Under the pieces are notes generated by a model, which did no database searches, was not told the origin of the DNA, and saw only the letters and a list, made by a program, of their open reading frames with translations. A stretch of DNA of 5,962 bases from Acidobacteriota bacterium (lineage in GTDB: Bacteria; Acidobacteriota; Vicinamibacteria; Vicinamibacterales; Vicinamibacteraceae), in the NCBI GenBank assembly GCA_023418055.1, contig JAEZDP010000186.1, positions 1-5,962 on the forward strand, read 5' to 3'. Shown here piece by piece: positions 1 to 5,962 of this stretch. Position 1 is the first letter of the stretch; each line of letters starts with the position of its first letter. The position numbers and the translations under genes are program-made.

Positions 1-4
1 GAGG
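1..4 (+). promoter_or_regulatory. Shine-Dalgarno fragment for the PEGA gene
   Basis: The first four bases, GAGG, end 5 nt before the GTG at 10. That is ideal spacing and favours GTG 10 over the in-frame GTG at 4, which would overlap this site. The upstream half of the site is outside the window, so this is only moderately supported. Confidence 0.45.
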
Positions 5-9
5 TGAAC

Positions 10-1374
10 GTGCCGAAGCCGCGTCGGCGCAGGACACGTCGCAAGTCGAAAGCAAAGCCCAACGTCGTGGCGCCCATCGTCTTGACGCCGACGGCGCCGC
101 CAGCCCCGCTGGCCCCTGCCGTCGAAGCGGACGCCGACGGCCCCGACCGCCCGATGTCGCTCGTCGAGCGTGACGTACCGTCATGGCAGCCGCCGCACGA
201 CCTGGGCGTGTTACGCCCGGCACCGGTGCACGGGCCGGTGGATGTGGCCAAGACCAACGACGTGCCCGTCGCGTCGCTGCCTGTCGACGCGCCACGAGCA
301 CACGAGCCGCAACCGCTGCCCGCGCCCACAGCGGCGTATCTGGGTGAGCCCGCGGCCGCCCTTGCGCCGAGCCATCCGCTTGCGCCCGCGGTAACCGTGG
401 TGGGCGACCTGCCGCCTGTGCCGCTTCCGCCCTCGAGCGACACGCGGCCCCGCACGATCGTCGTCTTCACGCAGCAGATCAACTGGCGACGCACCGTCGC
501 CGCAGCGGTGATTCTCGCGCTGCTCGAGAGCGCGGCGTTTGCCGCGGCCTGGTGGTGGGTGCAGCCCGGCGCCAAGGGCACGCTGGTGGTACACACGTCG
601 GTGCCTGGCGTCGAGGTGCTCATCGATGGCACGAGCGTCGGGCACACGCCGTATCACGACGACCTCGCGCCTGGCCGGCACGCGCTGACCCTGCGTCGCG
701 GGACACTCGAGCGCCAGATGCCCGTGGAAATCAGCCTGGGCGTGGTGACGACGCAGACGCTGCCCTGGCCGGATGCAACCTCCGGGGCGCTCCGGGTGAC
801 GTCGGCGCCCGAGGGGGCCGATGTGCTCATCGGCGGACGCGTGCGCGGGCAGACGCCGCTGACCCTGGACGAGTTGCCGGCAGGCCGCCACACGGTGGTC
901 CTGCGCAGCCCGAGCGGCACCGTATCGGCGACGGCACGGGTCGTGGCCGGCGAGACCAGCAATCTCGATGTGCCGATCTTTGCCGGATGGGTGCAGGTGC
1001 ATGCGCCGGTGGACGTGGCCGTGTCGATCAACGGCACGCACGTCGGCTCGAGCCTGGACGGGCAGATCCTGCTCGCGCCGGGCACGCATCGCGTAGCGGT
1101 GGCGAGCGCGGCACTCGGGTTCGCCGAGACCTATTCGGCCACGGTGGAGCCTGGCCGCGTACGTAACGTGACGGTGACGCTTCCGGAGGTGCACGTCGAG
1201 GCGCCAGGAGAGGCGGGTGCACAGGTGTTCGTGGATGGCGAACTGCGGGGAGTGCTGCCGGACAGGGTGACGGTGCCGCTCGGCACGCACGAGGTCGTGT
1301 TACGCCGACCCGATGGCGGGGAGCGCCGCCAGACCCTGACGGTCCGGGCCGACGCTCCCGTCACCTTCAACTGA
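10..1374 (+). CDS. PEGA-repeat single-pass membrane protein
   Basis: A protein of about 454 aa if started at GTG 10; GTG 4 would add two residues. The frame is open to the window edge, so a start further upstream cannot be excluded. Seen in order: a very basic N-terminus (PKPRRRRTRRKSKAKP); a Pro/Ala-rich, low-complexity stretch to about residue 155; one hydrophobic helix at about 162-184 ending in WWWV; then four beta-rich repeats at about 190-256, 258-324, 326-392 and 393-454. Each repeat carries PEGA hallmarks: a VxVDG-like turn (VLIDGTSVG, VLIGGRVRG, VSINGTHVG, VFVDGELRG), then a TP or equivalent and LxPGxH (LAPGRH, LPAGRH, LAPGTH, VPLGTH). The basic side should be cytoplasmic and the repeats outside. 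PEGA domains often sit behind a Ser/Thr kinase or another cytoplasmic module, and no such domain is visible here. The role is unknown; binding of an envelope or surface-layer component is inference. It converges on the NYN gene. Confidence 0.87.
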   Translation: MPKPRRRRTRRKSKAKPNVVAPIVLTPTAPPAPLAPAVEADADGPDRPMSLVERDVPSWQPPHDLGVLRPAPVHGPVDVAKTNDVPVASLPVDAPRAHEPQPLPAPTAAYLGEPAAALAPSHPLAPAVTVVGDLPPVPLPPSSDTRPRTIVVFTQQINWRRTVAAAVILALLESAAFAAAWWWVQPGAKGTLVVHTSVPGVEVLIDGTSVGHTPYHDDLAPGRHALTLRRGTLERQMPVEISLGVVTTQTLPWPDATSGALRVTSAPEGADVLIGGRVRGQTPLTLDELPAGRHTVVLRSPSGTVSATARVVAGETSNLDVPIFAGWVQVHAPVDVAVSINGTHVGSSLDGQILLAPGTHRVAVASAALGFAETYSATVEPGRVRNVTVTLPEVHVEAPGEAGAQVFVDGELRGVLPDRVTVPLGTHEVVLRRPDGGERRQTLTVRADAPVTFN

Positions 1375-1376
1375 CT

Positions 1377-3044
1377 TCAGCTTGTCGTCTTCTTCGCGGC
1401 CTTCTTGACGACACGCTTGCGGGGTGCGGCCACACGCTTGCGCGTGCGCTTGGCCGGGGCGGCAGGCTCGGTATCGGCATCCTCTGCCGCCTCCACACCA
1501 GCCTCGGCGCCTTCATCGCCCTCTGGCTCGACGGCGGGTTCGACCGGCAGTTCGGCCTGCGCCTCAGTGACCTCCTCGGCCCCCGCTGCCTGCCCGGGCT
1601 GGCCCTCCTCCTCGCGCGTCTCGCCGAGCAGCGGCGTCTCGGCTGCGGTCTCGTCGGCCAGCACAGGAGTGGTCTCGTCAGGCGCGGTGGCCTCGACCGG
1701 TTCGATGCGCCCGCGTCCACGACGCCGACGGGCAGCCGTGGCAGGCACCACCGCAACAGGCGTCTCGCCCGGAGGCAGCTTGTTGCCGTCGATGACGCTG
1801 TCGAGCAGGTGGTCGTCGAGGGGCAGGGCGGCGGCCACGTTGCCGCGCTGTCCTCGCGGGACCGCGGCGACGCCACGGTGCGGTGCGACGTCGGCACCGG
1901 CGGCGGGGTGCTGTTCACCCGGGTACACGCGGATCACGCCCTGGCGGTCGCGATCGAGTCGGAACAACCCTTCGCGCTGGCAGTAGCGCAGGGCGTCGAT
2001 GATGCCGTTGAAGCCGTACCGGCGTTCGTCGAAGCCCTCGTCTGCGGTCTTCAGCAGCTGCTTGGCCTGGCGCACGTAGAGCGGCCAGCGTGACACCGCG
2101 CCAGGACGCGCGAAGACCTCGCGGATGATCGCGTAGCCCTCGGCCTGCTGCGCAGGATTGGCCACCGGCGGGGGTGGCTCGGTGCCCGGCATGTCGAGCG
2201 CTTCGGTCGAGGCGCTGCGCTGTTCGTCGTCGGCAGCGGGGGCCGCGGGCGACGCGGGTGCGGCCGCGGGCGGGGCCTCGGTCTCGCGTTCGGCCGGCGC
2301 AGACGACCCGGTGTCACGCAGTTCGACGAGCAGGCTGCGGTCGGTGCCGCGCAGCGTGACGCCCCCGGCGCGCTCGAGCTTCTGCACGAAATCGCGGAAC
2401 GTGCTCACGCCGTACTCGCGCTCGGAGAAGGTCGAGTCCAACTGCAGCAGCGTGCTCTTGAGCACACCGAGTTGCGGTGTCACCTCGCGGTCGGCCAGCA
2501 CCTTCAGCGCGCGCTTGACGAGGGGCAACGCGTCGCGGACGTCCTTGCCACCGCCGCCCCGCGGCGAACTGCGACGGCCCGTCACGTTCTCGTACGCGAT
2601 GAACTCCGTGCAGTTCTTCTGCAGGATCATGCTCGTGAAGGCGCGTCCGCCGACCACGAAGACCTGGCGGTCGTAGAGCTTCAGCTTCTCGACGAGCGCC
2701 ATGAAGTCGCTGTCGCCGCCGACGATGACGAAGGCGTTGATGTGGCTGTGGGTGAAGGCGAGTTCCAGCGCGTCGAGCGCGAGGTTGATGTCGGCGCCGT
2801 TCTTGTCGCCGCCAGGCGTCAGGTTGCGCTGCACCATCTGGATGGCGTGCTGGGTGAGCGAGCGGCTGTAGTCACCGGCACGCGTCCAGTCGCCGTAAGC
2901 CACCTTCGTCACGACTTCGCCGCGCTCCTTGATGGCTTCGAGCACGGCGCCGACGTCGAAATGCCCACCGAGGGTGGTCTTGACGCCGATTTCGATGTTG
3001 TCGAAGTCGATGAATACGGCAATTTTCAGGCGAGAGTCCGGCAA
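1377..3044 (-). CDS. NYN-domain putative RNase with two LOTUS/OST-HTH-like domains and a basic tail
   Basis: A 555-aa protein starting at TTG 3044, supported by AAAGGA with a 7-nt spacer. Residues 5-153 form a NYN (LabA/DUF88, PIN-like) domain: FIDFDN with D13 and D15, NGADINLALD with D85, and VGGDSDF with D111 and D113, which are the acidic metal-site positions of this nuclease fold. Residues 168-242 form a LOTUS/OST-HTH winged helix (FSEREYG, then FRDFVQKLERAG). A second, similar module lies at about 302-376 (FDERRYGF, then IIDALRYCQREG). The linkers are Ala/Pro-rich. A short RRRRGRGR stretch (439-446) precedes an acidic segment (447-528) and a Lys/Arg-rich, histone-H1-like tail (531-553). 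NYN proteins are known or predicted RNases, and LOTUS domains bind RNA, including G-rich RNA. I infer a cytoplasmic RNA-processing or RNA-regulatory nuclease; the target is unknown. No partner gene is adjacent. Domain calls are confident; nuclease activity is inferred. Confidence 0.93.
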   Translation of the reverse strand: MPDSRLKIAVFIDFDNIEIGVKTTLGGHFDVGAVLEAIKERGEVVTKVAYGDWTRAGDYSRSLTQHAIQMVQRNLTPGGDKNGADINLALDALELAFTHSHINAFVIVGGDSDFMALVEKLKLYDRQVFVVGGRAFTSMILQKNCTEFIAYENVTGRRSSPRGGGGKDVRDALPLVKRALKVLADREVTPQLGVLKSTLLQLDSTFSEREYGVSTFRDFVQKLERAGGVTLRGTDRSLLVELRDTGSSAPAERETEAPPAAAPASPAAPAADDEQRSASTEALDMPGTEPPPPVANPAQQAEGYAIIREVFARPGAVSRWPLYVRQAKQLLKTADEGFDERRYGFNGIIDALRYCQREGLFRLDRDRQGVIRVYPGEQHPAAGADVAPHRGVAAVPRGQRGNVAAALPLDDHLLDSVIDGNKLPPGETPVAVVPATAARRRRGRGRIEPVEATAPDETTPVLADETAAETPLLGETREEEGQPGQAAGAEEVTEAQAELPVEPAVEPEGDEGAEAGVEAAEDADTEPAAPAKRTRKRVAAPRKRVVKKAAKKTTS

Positions 3045-3051
3045 ACGTGGG

Positions 3052-3057
3052 TCCTTT
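3052..3057 (-). promoter_or_regulatory. Ribosome binding site that fixes the TTG start of the NYN gene
   Basis: On the minus strand AAAGGA (3057 to 3052) is followed by a 7-nt spacer and TTG at 3044. No ATG or GTG in the same frame gives a better start, and the NYN domain begins immediately (residue 5), so TTG is the likely initiator. Confidence 0.7.
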
Positions 3058-3080
3058 CAAAGTCCCGAGGCATCGCGACA

Positions 3081-3109
3081 CGGCTGCAAGGAAGGGACTG
3101 CAGCAGCCG
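3081..3109 (-). other. Inverted repeat / leader hairpin upstream of the NYN gene
   Basis: Perfect 7-bp arms (CGGCTGC at 3081-3087, GCAGCCG at 3103-3109) flank a 15-nt loop. If the NYN gene is transcribed from the candidate -10 at 3123-3131, this hairpin lies in its 5' leader, about 37-65 nt before the start codon. The loop contains stretches complementary to 3061-3066 and to the ribosome site. There is no U-run, so it does not look like an intrinsic terminator. A regulatory role is inference. Confidence 0.4.
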
Positions 3110-3122
3110 ACGCGTCACCGGC

Positions 3123-3131
3123 AGTGTAGCA
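3123..3131 (-). promoter_or_regulatory. Candidate extended -10 promoter for the NYN gene
   Basis: The minus strand reads TGC-TACACT: an extended -10 TGn followed by a hexamer matching four of six bases of TATAAT. No good -35 lies 16-18 nt upstream; TTGGCT is present, but 26 nt away. Transcription would start near 3116 and give a leader of about 70 nt. It is a short match in GC-rich DNA, so it is tentative. Confidence 0.3.
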
Positions 3132-3266
3132 GGTTCCGGGGCCCGCACGGTCTCAGCCAACTTTCAGCCGCCCATCACATCTTTCCTCCAGCGATTCCCG
3201 TCGACTGCTGACGAGACCGCGTGAGCCGTGCACATGTCGTGGCGGCGCGGGCGGTCGATCCCGTCT

Positions 3267-3270
3267 GGAG
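3267..3270 (+). promoter_or_regulatory. Ribosome binding site that fixes the haloperoxidase start
   Basis: GGAG is followed by a 6-nt spacer and ATG 3277. The in-frame TTG at 3271 directly abuts GGAG and is therefore an unlikely start. I saw no convincing -35/-10 pair for this gene in the 232-bp intergenic region. Confidence 0.65.
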
Positions 3271-3276
3271 TTGCTC

Positions 3277-4518
3277 ATGTCATATCCGTCCGTCCTTCTG
3301 CGCGTAGCGGCAGCCTGTCTGGTCGTCCCGCTGACTACGGCCCCGGCTCGTGCCGCGTCCGACGACATCACGCACTGGAACACGCTGGCCACCGCGGCAG
3401 CCGAAGCTGGTGCCACCGACCCACTCACCGAATCGCGGATCTTTGCCGTTCTGCACCTCGCGATGCACGACGCGGTCAATGCCGTCGAGCGGCGCTTCGA
3501 GCCGTTTGCCTGGCGGGCCGCGCCGGTGCGCCACGCCTCAGCCGCCGCCGCGGCTGCCGCTGCGGCAGAGGTGGTGCTCGCGGAGTTGCTGCCCGCACAC
3601 GCCGCCACGTTCAAGGCCGCCCTCGACACGCGCCTGTCGAGCGTGGCCGACGTCGAGGCGCGTCGCGCCGGGGTCGTCGTCGGACGCCGCGCCGCGCGAG
3701 CCGTGCTCGCGGCACGCGCCGACGATGGCGCCAGCCGTGCCGTCGTTTACACGCCACGCGACACCCCTGGCGACTACCGGCCGACGCCGCCCGACCTCAC
3801 GCCCGCGATGTTCGTCCAGTGGGGCGGCATCACGCCGTTCAGCCTGGAGGCCGCCGCGCAATTCCGCCCGGTTCCGCCACCGGTGCCCGAGTCGAGTGCG
3901 GCACGTCTCGAGGCCGACGAGATTCGCGACGTCGGCGGCGAGCCGTCACAACGCAGCGCTGAGCAGTCGGAGATCGCCCGCTTCTGGTACGAGAACTCGA
4001 CCCAGGGCTGGAACCGCATCGCGCGTGCGGTGGTGCAGGGGCGCGAGATGGATCTCTGGGACCAGGCGCGCTTCTACGCGCTGGTGAACGTCGCGATGGC
4101 CGATGGCTTCATCGCGGGCTTCGAGGCGAAGTACCACTATCGGTACTGGCGGCCGGTCACCGCCATTCGTGCGAGCGGGAGGGGCGACTGGCTGAGCTAT
4201 CTGCCGACGCCGCCCGTGCCCGACTATCCCTCGACGCACACGGTCCTCGGCGCGGCAGCCGCGACGACGATGGCACGCCTGCTGGCCACCGACCTCGTCC
4301 CGTTCTCGATGACCAGTGGGGCACCCTACCCTGGCATCACGCGCACGTTCTGGTGTCTGTCCGAGGCGGCACACGAGAACGGCGCCTCGCGGATGCTCGC
4401 GGGCATCCACTTCGCATCGGCCGTCCGCGCCGGCTACCAGCAGGGCGAGCAGGTGGGGCAGTGGGCCGTCGACAACCTGCTGAGGCCCGTCGGTGCCCCC
4501 GTTGACAGTCAGCCGTGA
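3277..4518 (+). CDS. Exported vanadium-dependent haloperoxidase / PAP2-family enzyme
   Basis: A 413-aa protein from ATG 3277. Residues 1-26 look like a signal peptide, with hydrophobic VAAACLVVPL and an ARA/AS cleavage site, so the enzyme should be periplasmic or secreted. The C-terminal half carries the three PAP2/haloperoxidase motifs: KYHYRYWRP (K285 and R292), YPSTH (S319 and H321) and SRMLAGIH (R372 and H378). These match the Lys, Arg, Ser, His, Arg and His that hold vanadate, or phosphate in acid phosphatases; the Gly of the usual PSGH is Thr320 here. The N-terminal half is helical and Ala-rich, with a nine-Ala run at 89-97, as is usual in bacterial haloperoxidase-like proteins. It could oxidise halides with peroxide or act as a phosphatase; sequence alone does not decide this, nor the halide. 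It stands alone on its strand, divergent from the NYN gene and convergent with the symporter. Confidence 0.88.
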   Translation: MSYPSVLLRVAAACLVVPLTTAPARAASDDITHWNTLATAAAEAGATDPLTESRIFAVLHLAMHDAVNAVERRFEPFAWRAAPVRHASAAAAAAAAAEVVLAELLPAHAATFKAALDTRLSSVADVEARRAGVVVGRRAARAVLAARADDGASRAVVYTPRDTPGDYRPTPPDLTPAMFVQWGGITPFSLEAAAQFRPVPPPVPESSAARLEADEIRDVGGEPSQRSAEQSEIARFWYENSTQGWNRIARAVVQGREMDLWDQARFYALVNVAMADGFIAGFEAKYHYRYWRPVTAIRASGRGDWLSYLPTPPVPDYPSTHTVLGAAAATTMARLLATDLVPFSMTSGAPYPGITRTFWCLSEAAHENGASRMLAGIHFASAVRAGYQQGEQVGQWAVDNLLRPVGAPVDSQP

Positions 4519-4525
4519 AGCGTGA

Positions 4526-4552
4526 GCTGCGGCGGGCTAGGCCTGCCGCAGC
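4526..4552. terminator. GC-rich hairpin between convergent genes
   Basis: Arms 4526-4537 and 4541-4552 pair over 12 bp with a single G-U (4534/4544, in the plus-strand RNA) and a 3-nt loop. It starts 8 nt after the haloperoxidase stop and covers the TAG stop and last codons of the symporter. It is placed to end transcription from the left and perhaps from both sides. Neither strand has a U-tract after it, so it is not a classical intrinsic terminator; it may act as a U-less terminator or as a 3'-end stabiliser. Confidence 0.5.
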
Positions 4553-5962
4553 GCCTTCGGCTGGGTCAGCAGCGAGACGACGACGAGCACCAGGAAGCCG
4601 AGAGGAATGGTGACGATGCCGGGCTGGCTGAACGGGACGGGAGCGAGGGCCGGGTCCCACCCGTAGACGTCGCGGAAGGCCTGTGCGCTGCTCAGAATCC
4701 AGAGCAGCGAACTGCACATGCCGACGAAGATGGCCCAAGTGATGCCCTGCTTCGTCGTCTTCGGCCAGAACAGCAACATCACGAGCGACGGCAGGTTCGC
4801 CGATGCGGCGACGTTGAATGCCCAGCCGACGAGGAACGACACGTTCAACTGCTCGAACGCGATGCCGAGCAGCATCGCCAGCATGCCGACACCCACGGCC
4901 ACCCACTTGCCGATGCGGACCTTGTCGAAGTCGTCGAGCGGCATGTGAAACACGTGCGTGAGCAGGTCGTGGACGACCGCGCCGCTGGCCGCGAGAATCA
5001 GCCCGCTGACCGTGCCGAGCACGGTGGTGAAGGCGATGGCGGAGATCACGGCGAACAGCGGCTCGCTGAAGCTGCGCGCCAGCAGCGGGGCCGCCATGTT
5101 GTTGTTGGTCACGTCCAGCGACCCGCTGGTCATCGCGCCGAGCCCCAGGTACAAGGTCAGGATGTAGAACAGCCCGATGGCGCCGATGCCCACCACCGTG
5201 CTCCTGCGCACCGCCGTGACGTCTTTCACGGTGTAGTAGCGGATGAGGATGTGGGGCAGTGACGCGGTGCCGGCGAAGAGCGCCAGCATCAGCGACAGGA
5301 AGTCGAGCTTCTCGAACAGCGTGTCGCCGCGCACGCCGCGGAACGTGGGGCTCGCGCCGGGCTGCAGGAGGTCGGCGCCCGACTGGGTGCGCGGGGTGTA
5401 CACCGTGACGGCATCACCCGTCGCGAGGACGCGGCGTTCCGACGTCCACGTCTCGATGGTGCTGCCGTGGAAGGTGCTGAGGAAGCTGAAGGGGCCCAGC
5501 GCGCCGGACGAGGTTGCGCCGCCGGGCAGGGCGGTGACCGCGCCGACGGGCCGCAGATCCCGCTCGTCGGCCCCGAGGCCTTGCGGGATGCCGTCCACCA
5601 GCACGCCGCCCGCTGTGGTCGTCGTCACGACCTGTGTGGCCCGCACTTGCCCGTCAGGTAGGCGTCGCCACGTGCGGACGCCACCATCTGCGTGCTGCAC
5701 GCGCAGCCAGGCGTCGTCGGGCCAGTCGTCCTCGGCCAGCACGCGGCCGTCGCCGACCGCCTGTTGTTCGGAGATCGGCACCACCGCCGGCTGCGGCGAC
5801 ACCGTGAAGCCCCGCTGCAGGATGAGCCCCGTGAGCAGCAGGCATAAGGCGACGAGCAGGCCACCCTTGATGAACTGCACCCACGTCGTCGACACCATGC
5901 CGGCCGTCACGACCACCACGGTGACGACGATGCCGACGAGCAGCACGCCGGTGGCGTGCGAG
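4537..5962 (-). CDS. Sodium/solute symporter, ActP (acetate) type, N-terminus outside the window
   Basis: The C-terminal 474 residues are visible. The frame stays open to the right edge and the GTG at 5946 lies inside a membrane helix, so it is not the start; about four N-terminal helices are missing. ActP-like signatures are seen: STTWVQFIKGG, GTASLPHILIRYYTVKD, NNNMAAPLLA, GLILAASGAVVHDL and VGWAFNVAASANLP. About nine helices are visible, two before and seven after a long hydrophilic loop (5323-5811, about 160 residues). The positive TVKDVTAVRR after the following helix puts the loop outside the cytoplasm. The family couples sodium or cation entry to uptake of acetate and related carboxylates at the inner membrane; the true substrate cannot be read from sequence. 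ActP genes often follow a small DUF485-type membrane gene, which would lie beyond the right edge. The gene ends inside the 4526-4552 hairpin. Confidence 0.9.
   Translation of the reverse strand, partial: SHATGVLLVGIVVTVVVVTAGMVSTTWVQFIKGGLLVALCLLLTGLILQRGFTVSPQPAVVPISEQQAVGDGRVLAEDDWPDDAWLRVQHADGGVRTWRRLPDGQVRATQVVTTTTAGGVLVDGIPQGLGADERDLRPVGAVTALPGGATSSGALGPFSFLSTFHGSTIETWTSERRVLATGDAVTVYTPRTQSGADLLQPGASPTFRGVRGDTLFEKLDFLSLMLALFAGTASLPHILIRYYTVKDVTAVRRSTVVGIGAIGLFYILTLYLGLGAMTSGSLDVTNNNMAAPLLARSFSEPLFAVISAIAFTTVLGTVSGLILAASGAVVHDLLTHVFHMPLDDFDKVRIGKWVAVGVGMLAMLLGIAFEQLNVSFLVGWAFNVAASANLPSLVMLLFWPKTTKQGITWAIFVGMCSSLLWILSSAQAFRDVYGWDPALAPVPFSQPGIVTIPLGFLVLVVVSLLTQPKALRQA

Noticed and set aside
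211..1290. A 359-codon open frame on the minus strand opposite the PEGA gene
   Set aside because: Its translation is Arg/His-rich without any recognisable domain, as expected for an antisense frame of GC-rich coding DNA, and the plus-strand frame has clear PEGA repeats.
1405..1986. A Ser/Ala-rich plus-strand open frame opposite the C-terminus of the NYN gene
   Set aside because: Its composition is simply the complement of the Ala/Glu/Pro-rich linker and Lys/Arg tail, and no ribosome site or motif supports it.
3148..3219. Inverted repeat CGGTCTC / GAGACCG in the divergent intergenic region, considered as an operator
   Set aside because: The 7-bp arms are 58 nt apart and are not centred on any promoter-like site. 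Such matches are expected by chance in GC-rich DNA.
3290..3330. Cys14 in the haloperoxidase signal peptide, considered as a lipobox
   Set aside because: The preceding residues are AAA rather than a Leu-type lipobox, and the hydrophobic core continues after the Cys, so signal peptidase I cleavage after ARA fits better.
3538..3567. Run of Ala codons in the haloperoxidase, considered as a trinucleotide repeat
   Set aside because: The nine Ala codons use a mix of GCC, GCG, GCT and GCA, so this is a helix-forming Ala-rich stretch rather than a slippage-prone pure repeat.
3228..3962. An alternative frame overlapping the start of the haloperoxidase
   Set aside because: It is Arg-rich with no domain, whereas the overlapping frame has a ribosome site, a signal peptide and, further on, all catalytic motifs.
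4522..5262. A 246-codon plus-strand open frame opposite the symporter
   Set aside because: The translation is low-complexity Glu/Gln/His/Asp/Arg sequence with no fold signature. It mirrors hydrophobic codons of the real symporter on the other strand.

Overview
The window is about 6 kb of very GC-rich bacterial DNA. It holds four protein genes in two convergent pairs, with strong GC third-position bias and GTG and TTG starts. The gene content is a PEGA-repeat membrane protein, a NYN/LOTUS RNA-binding protein with a histone-like tail, an exported vanadium-haloperoxidase-type enzyme and an ActP-type symporter with a large loop insertion. Together with the base composition this fits a soil-type Acidobacteriota (Vicinamibacteria-like) or a Myxococcota-like chromosome. 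That placement is inference; no rRNA or marker gene is present.

Layout: (1) positions 10-1374, plus strand: a single-pass membrane protein with a basic N-terminus, a Pro/Ala-rich cytoplasmic stretch, one transmembrane helix and four extracytoplasmic PEGA-like repeats. (2) 1377-3044, minus strand: a NYN-domain putative RNase followed by two LOTUS/OST-HTH-like winged helices, an acidic linker and a Lys/Arg-rich tail. Its stop lies 2 bp from the stop of gene 1. (3) 3045-3276: a 232-bp divergent intergenic region with a candidate extended -10 promoter, a leader hairpin and an AAAGGA ribosome site for gene 2, and the ribosome site for gene 3. (4) 3277-4518, plus strand: a secreted PAP2/vanadium-dependent haloperoxidase-family enzyme with all six vanadate-site residues in place. 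(5) 4526-4552: a strong GC-rich hairpin in the convergent junction. (6) 4537-5962, minus strand: the C-terminal part of a sodium/solute (acetate-type) symporter that runs off the right edge.

No operon links the four genes, and their functions look independent: envelope surface, RNA metabolism, exported oxidation or phosphatase chemistry, and carboxylate uptake. There is no mobile element, CRISPR array, tRNA, rRNA or phage gene. The points most worth a second look are the tandem-LOTUS NYN protein with its charge-segregated tail, the roughly 160-residue loop in the symporter, and the NYN leader, which can place its ribosome site in competing pairings. I did not find convincing evidence of a new multi-gene system.
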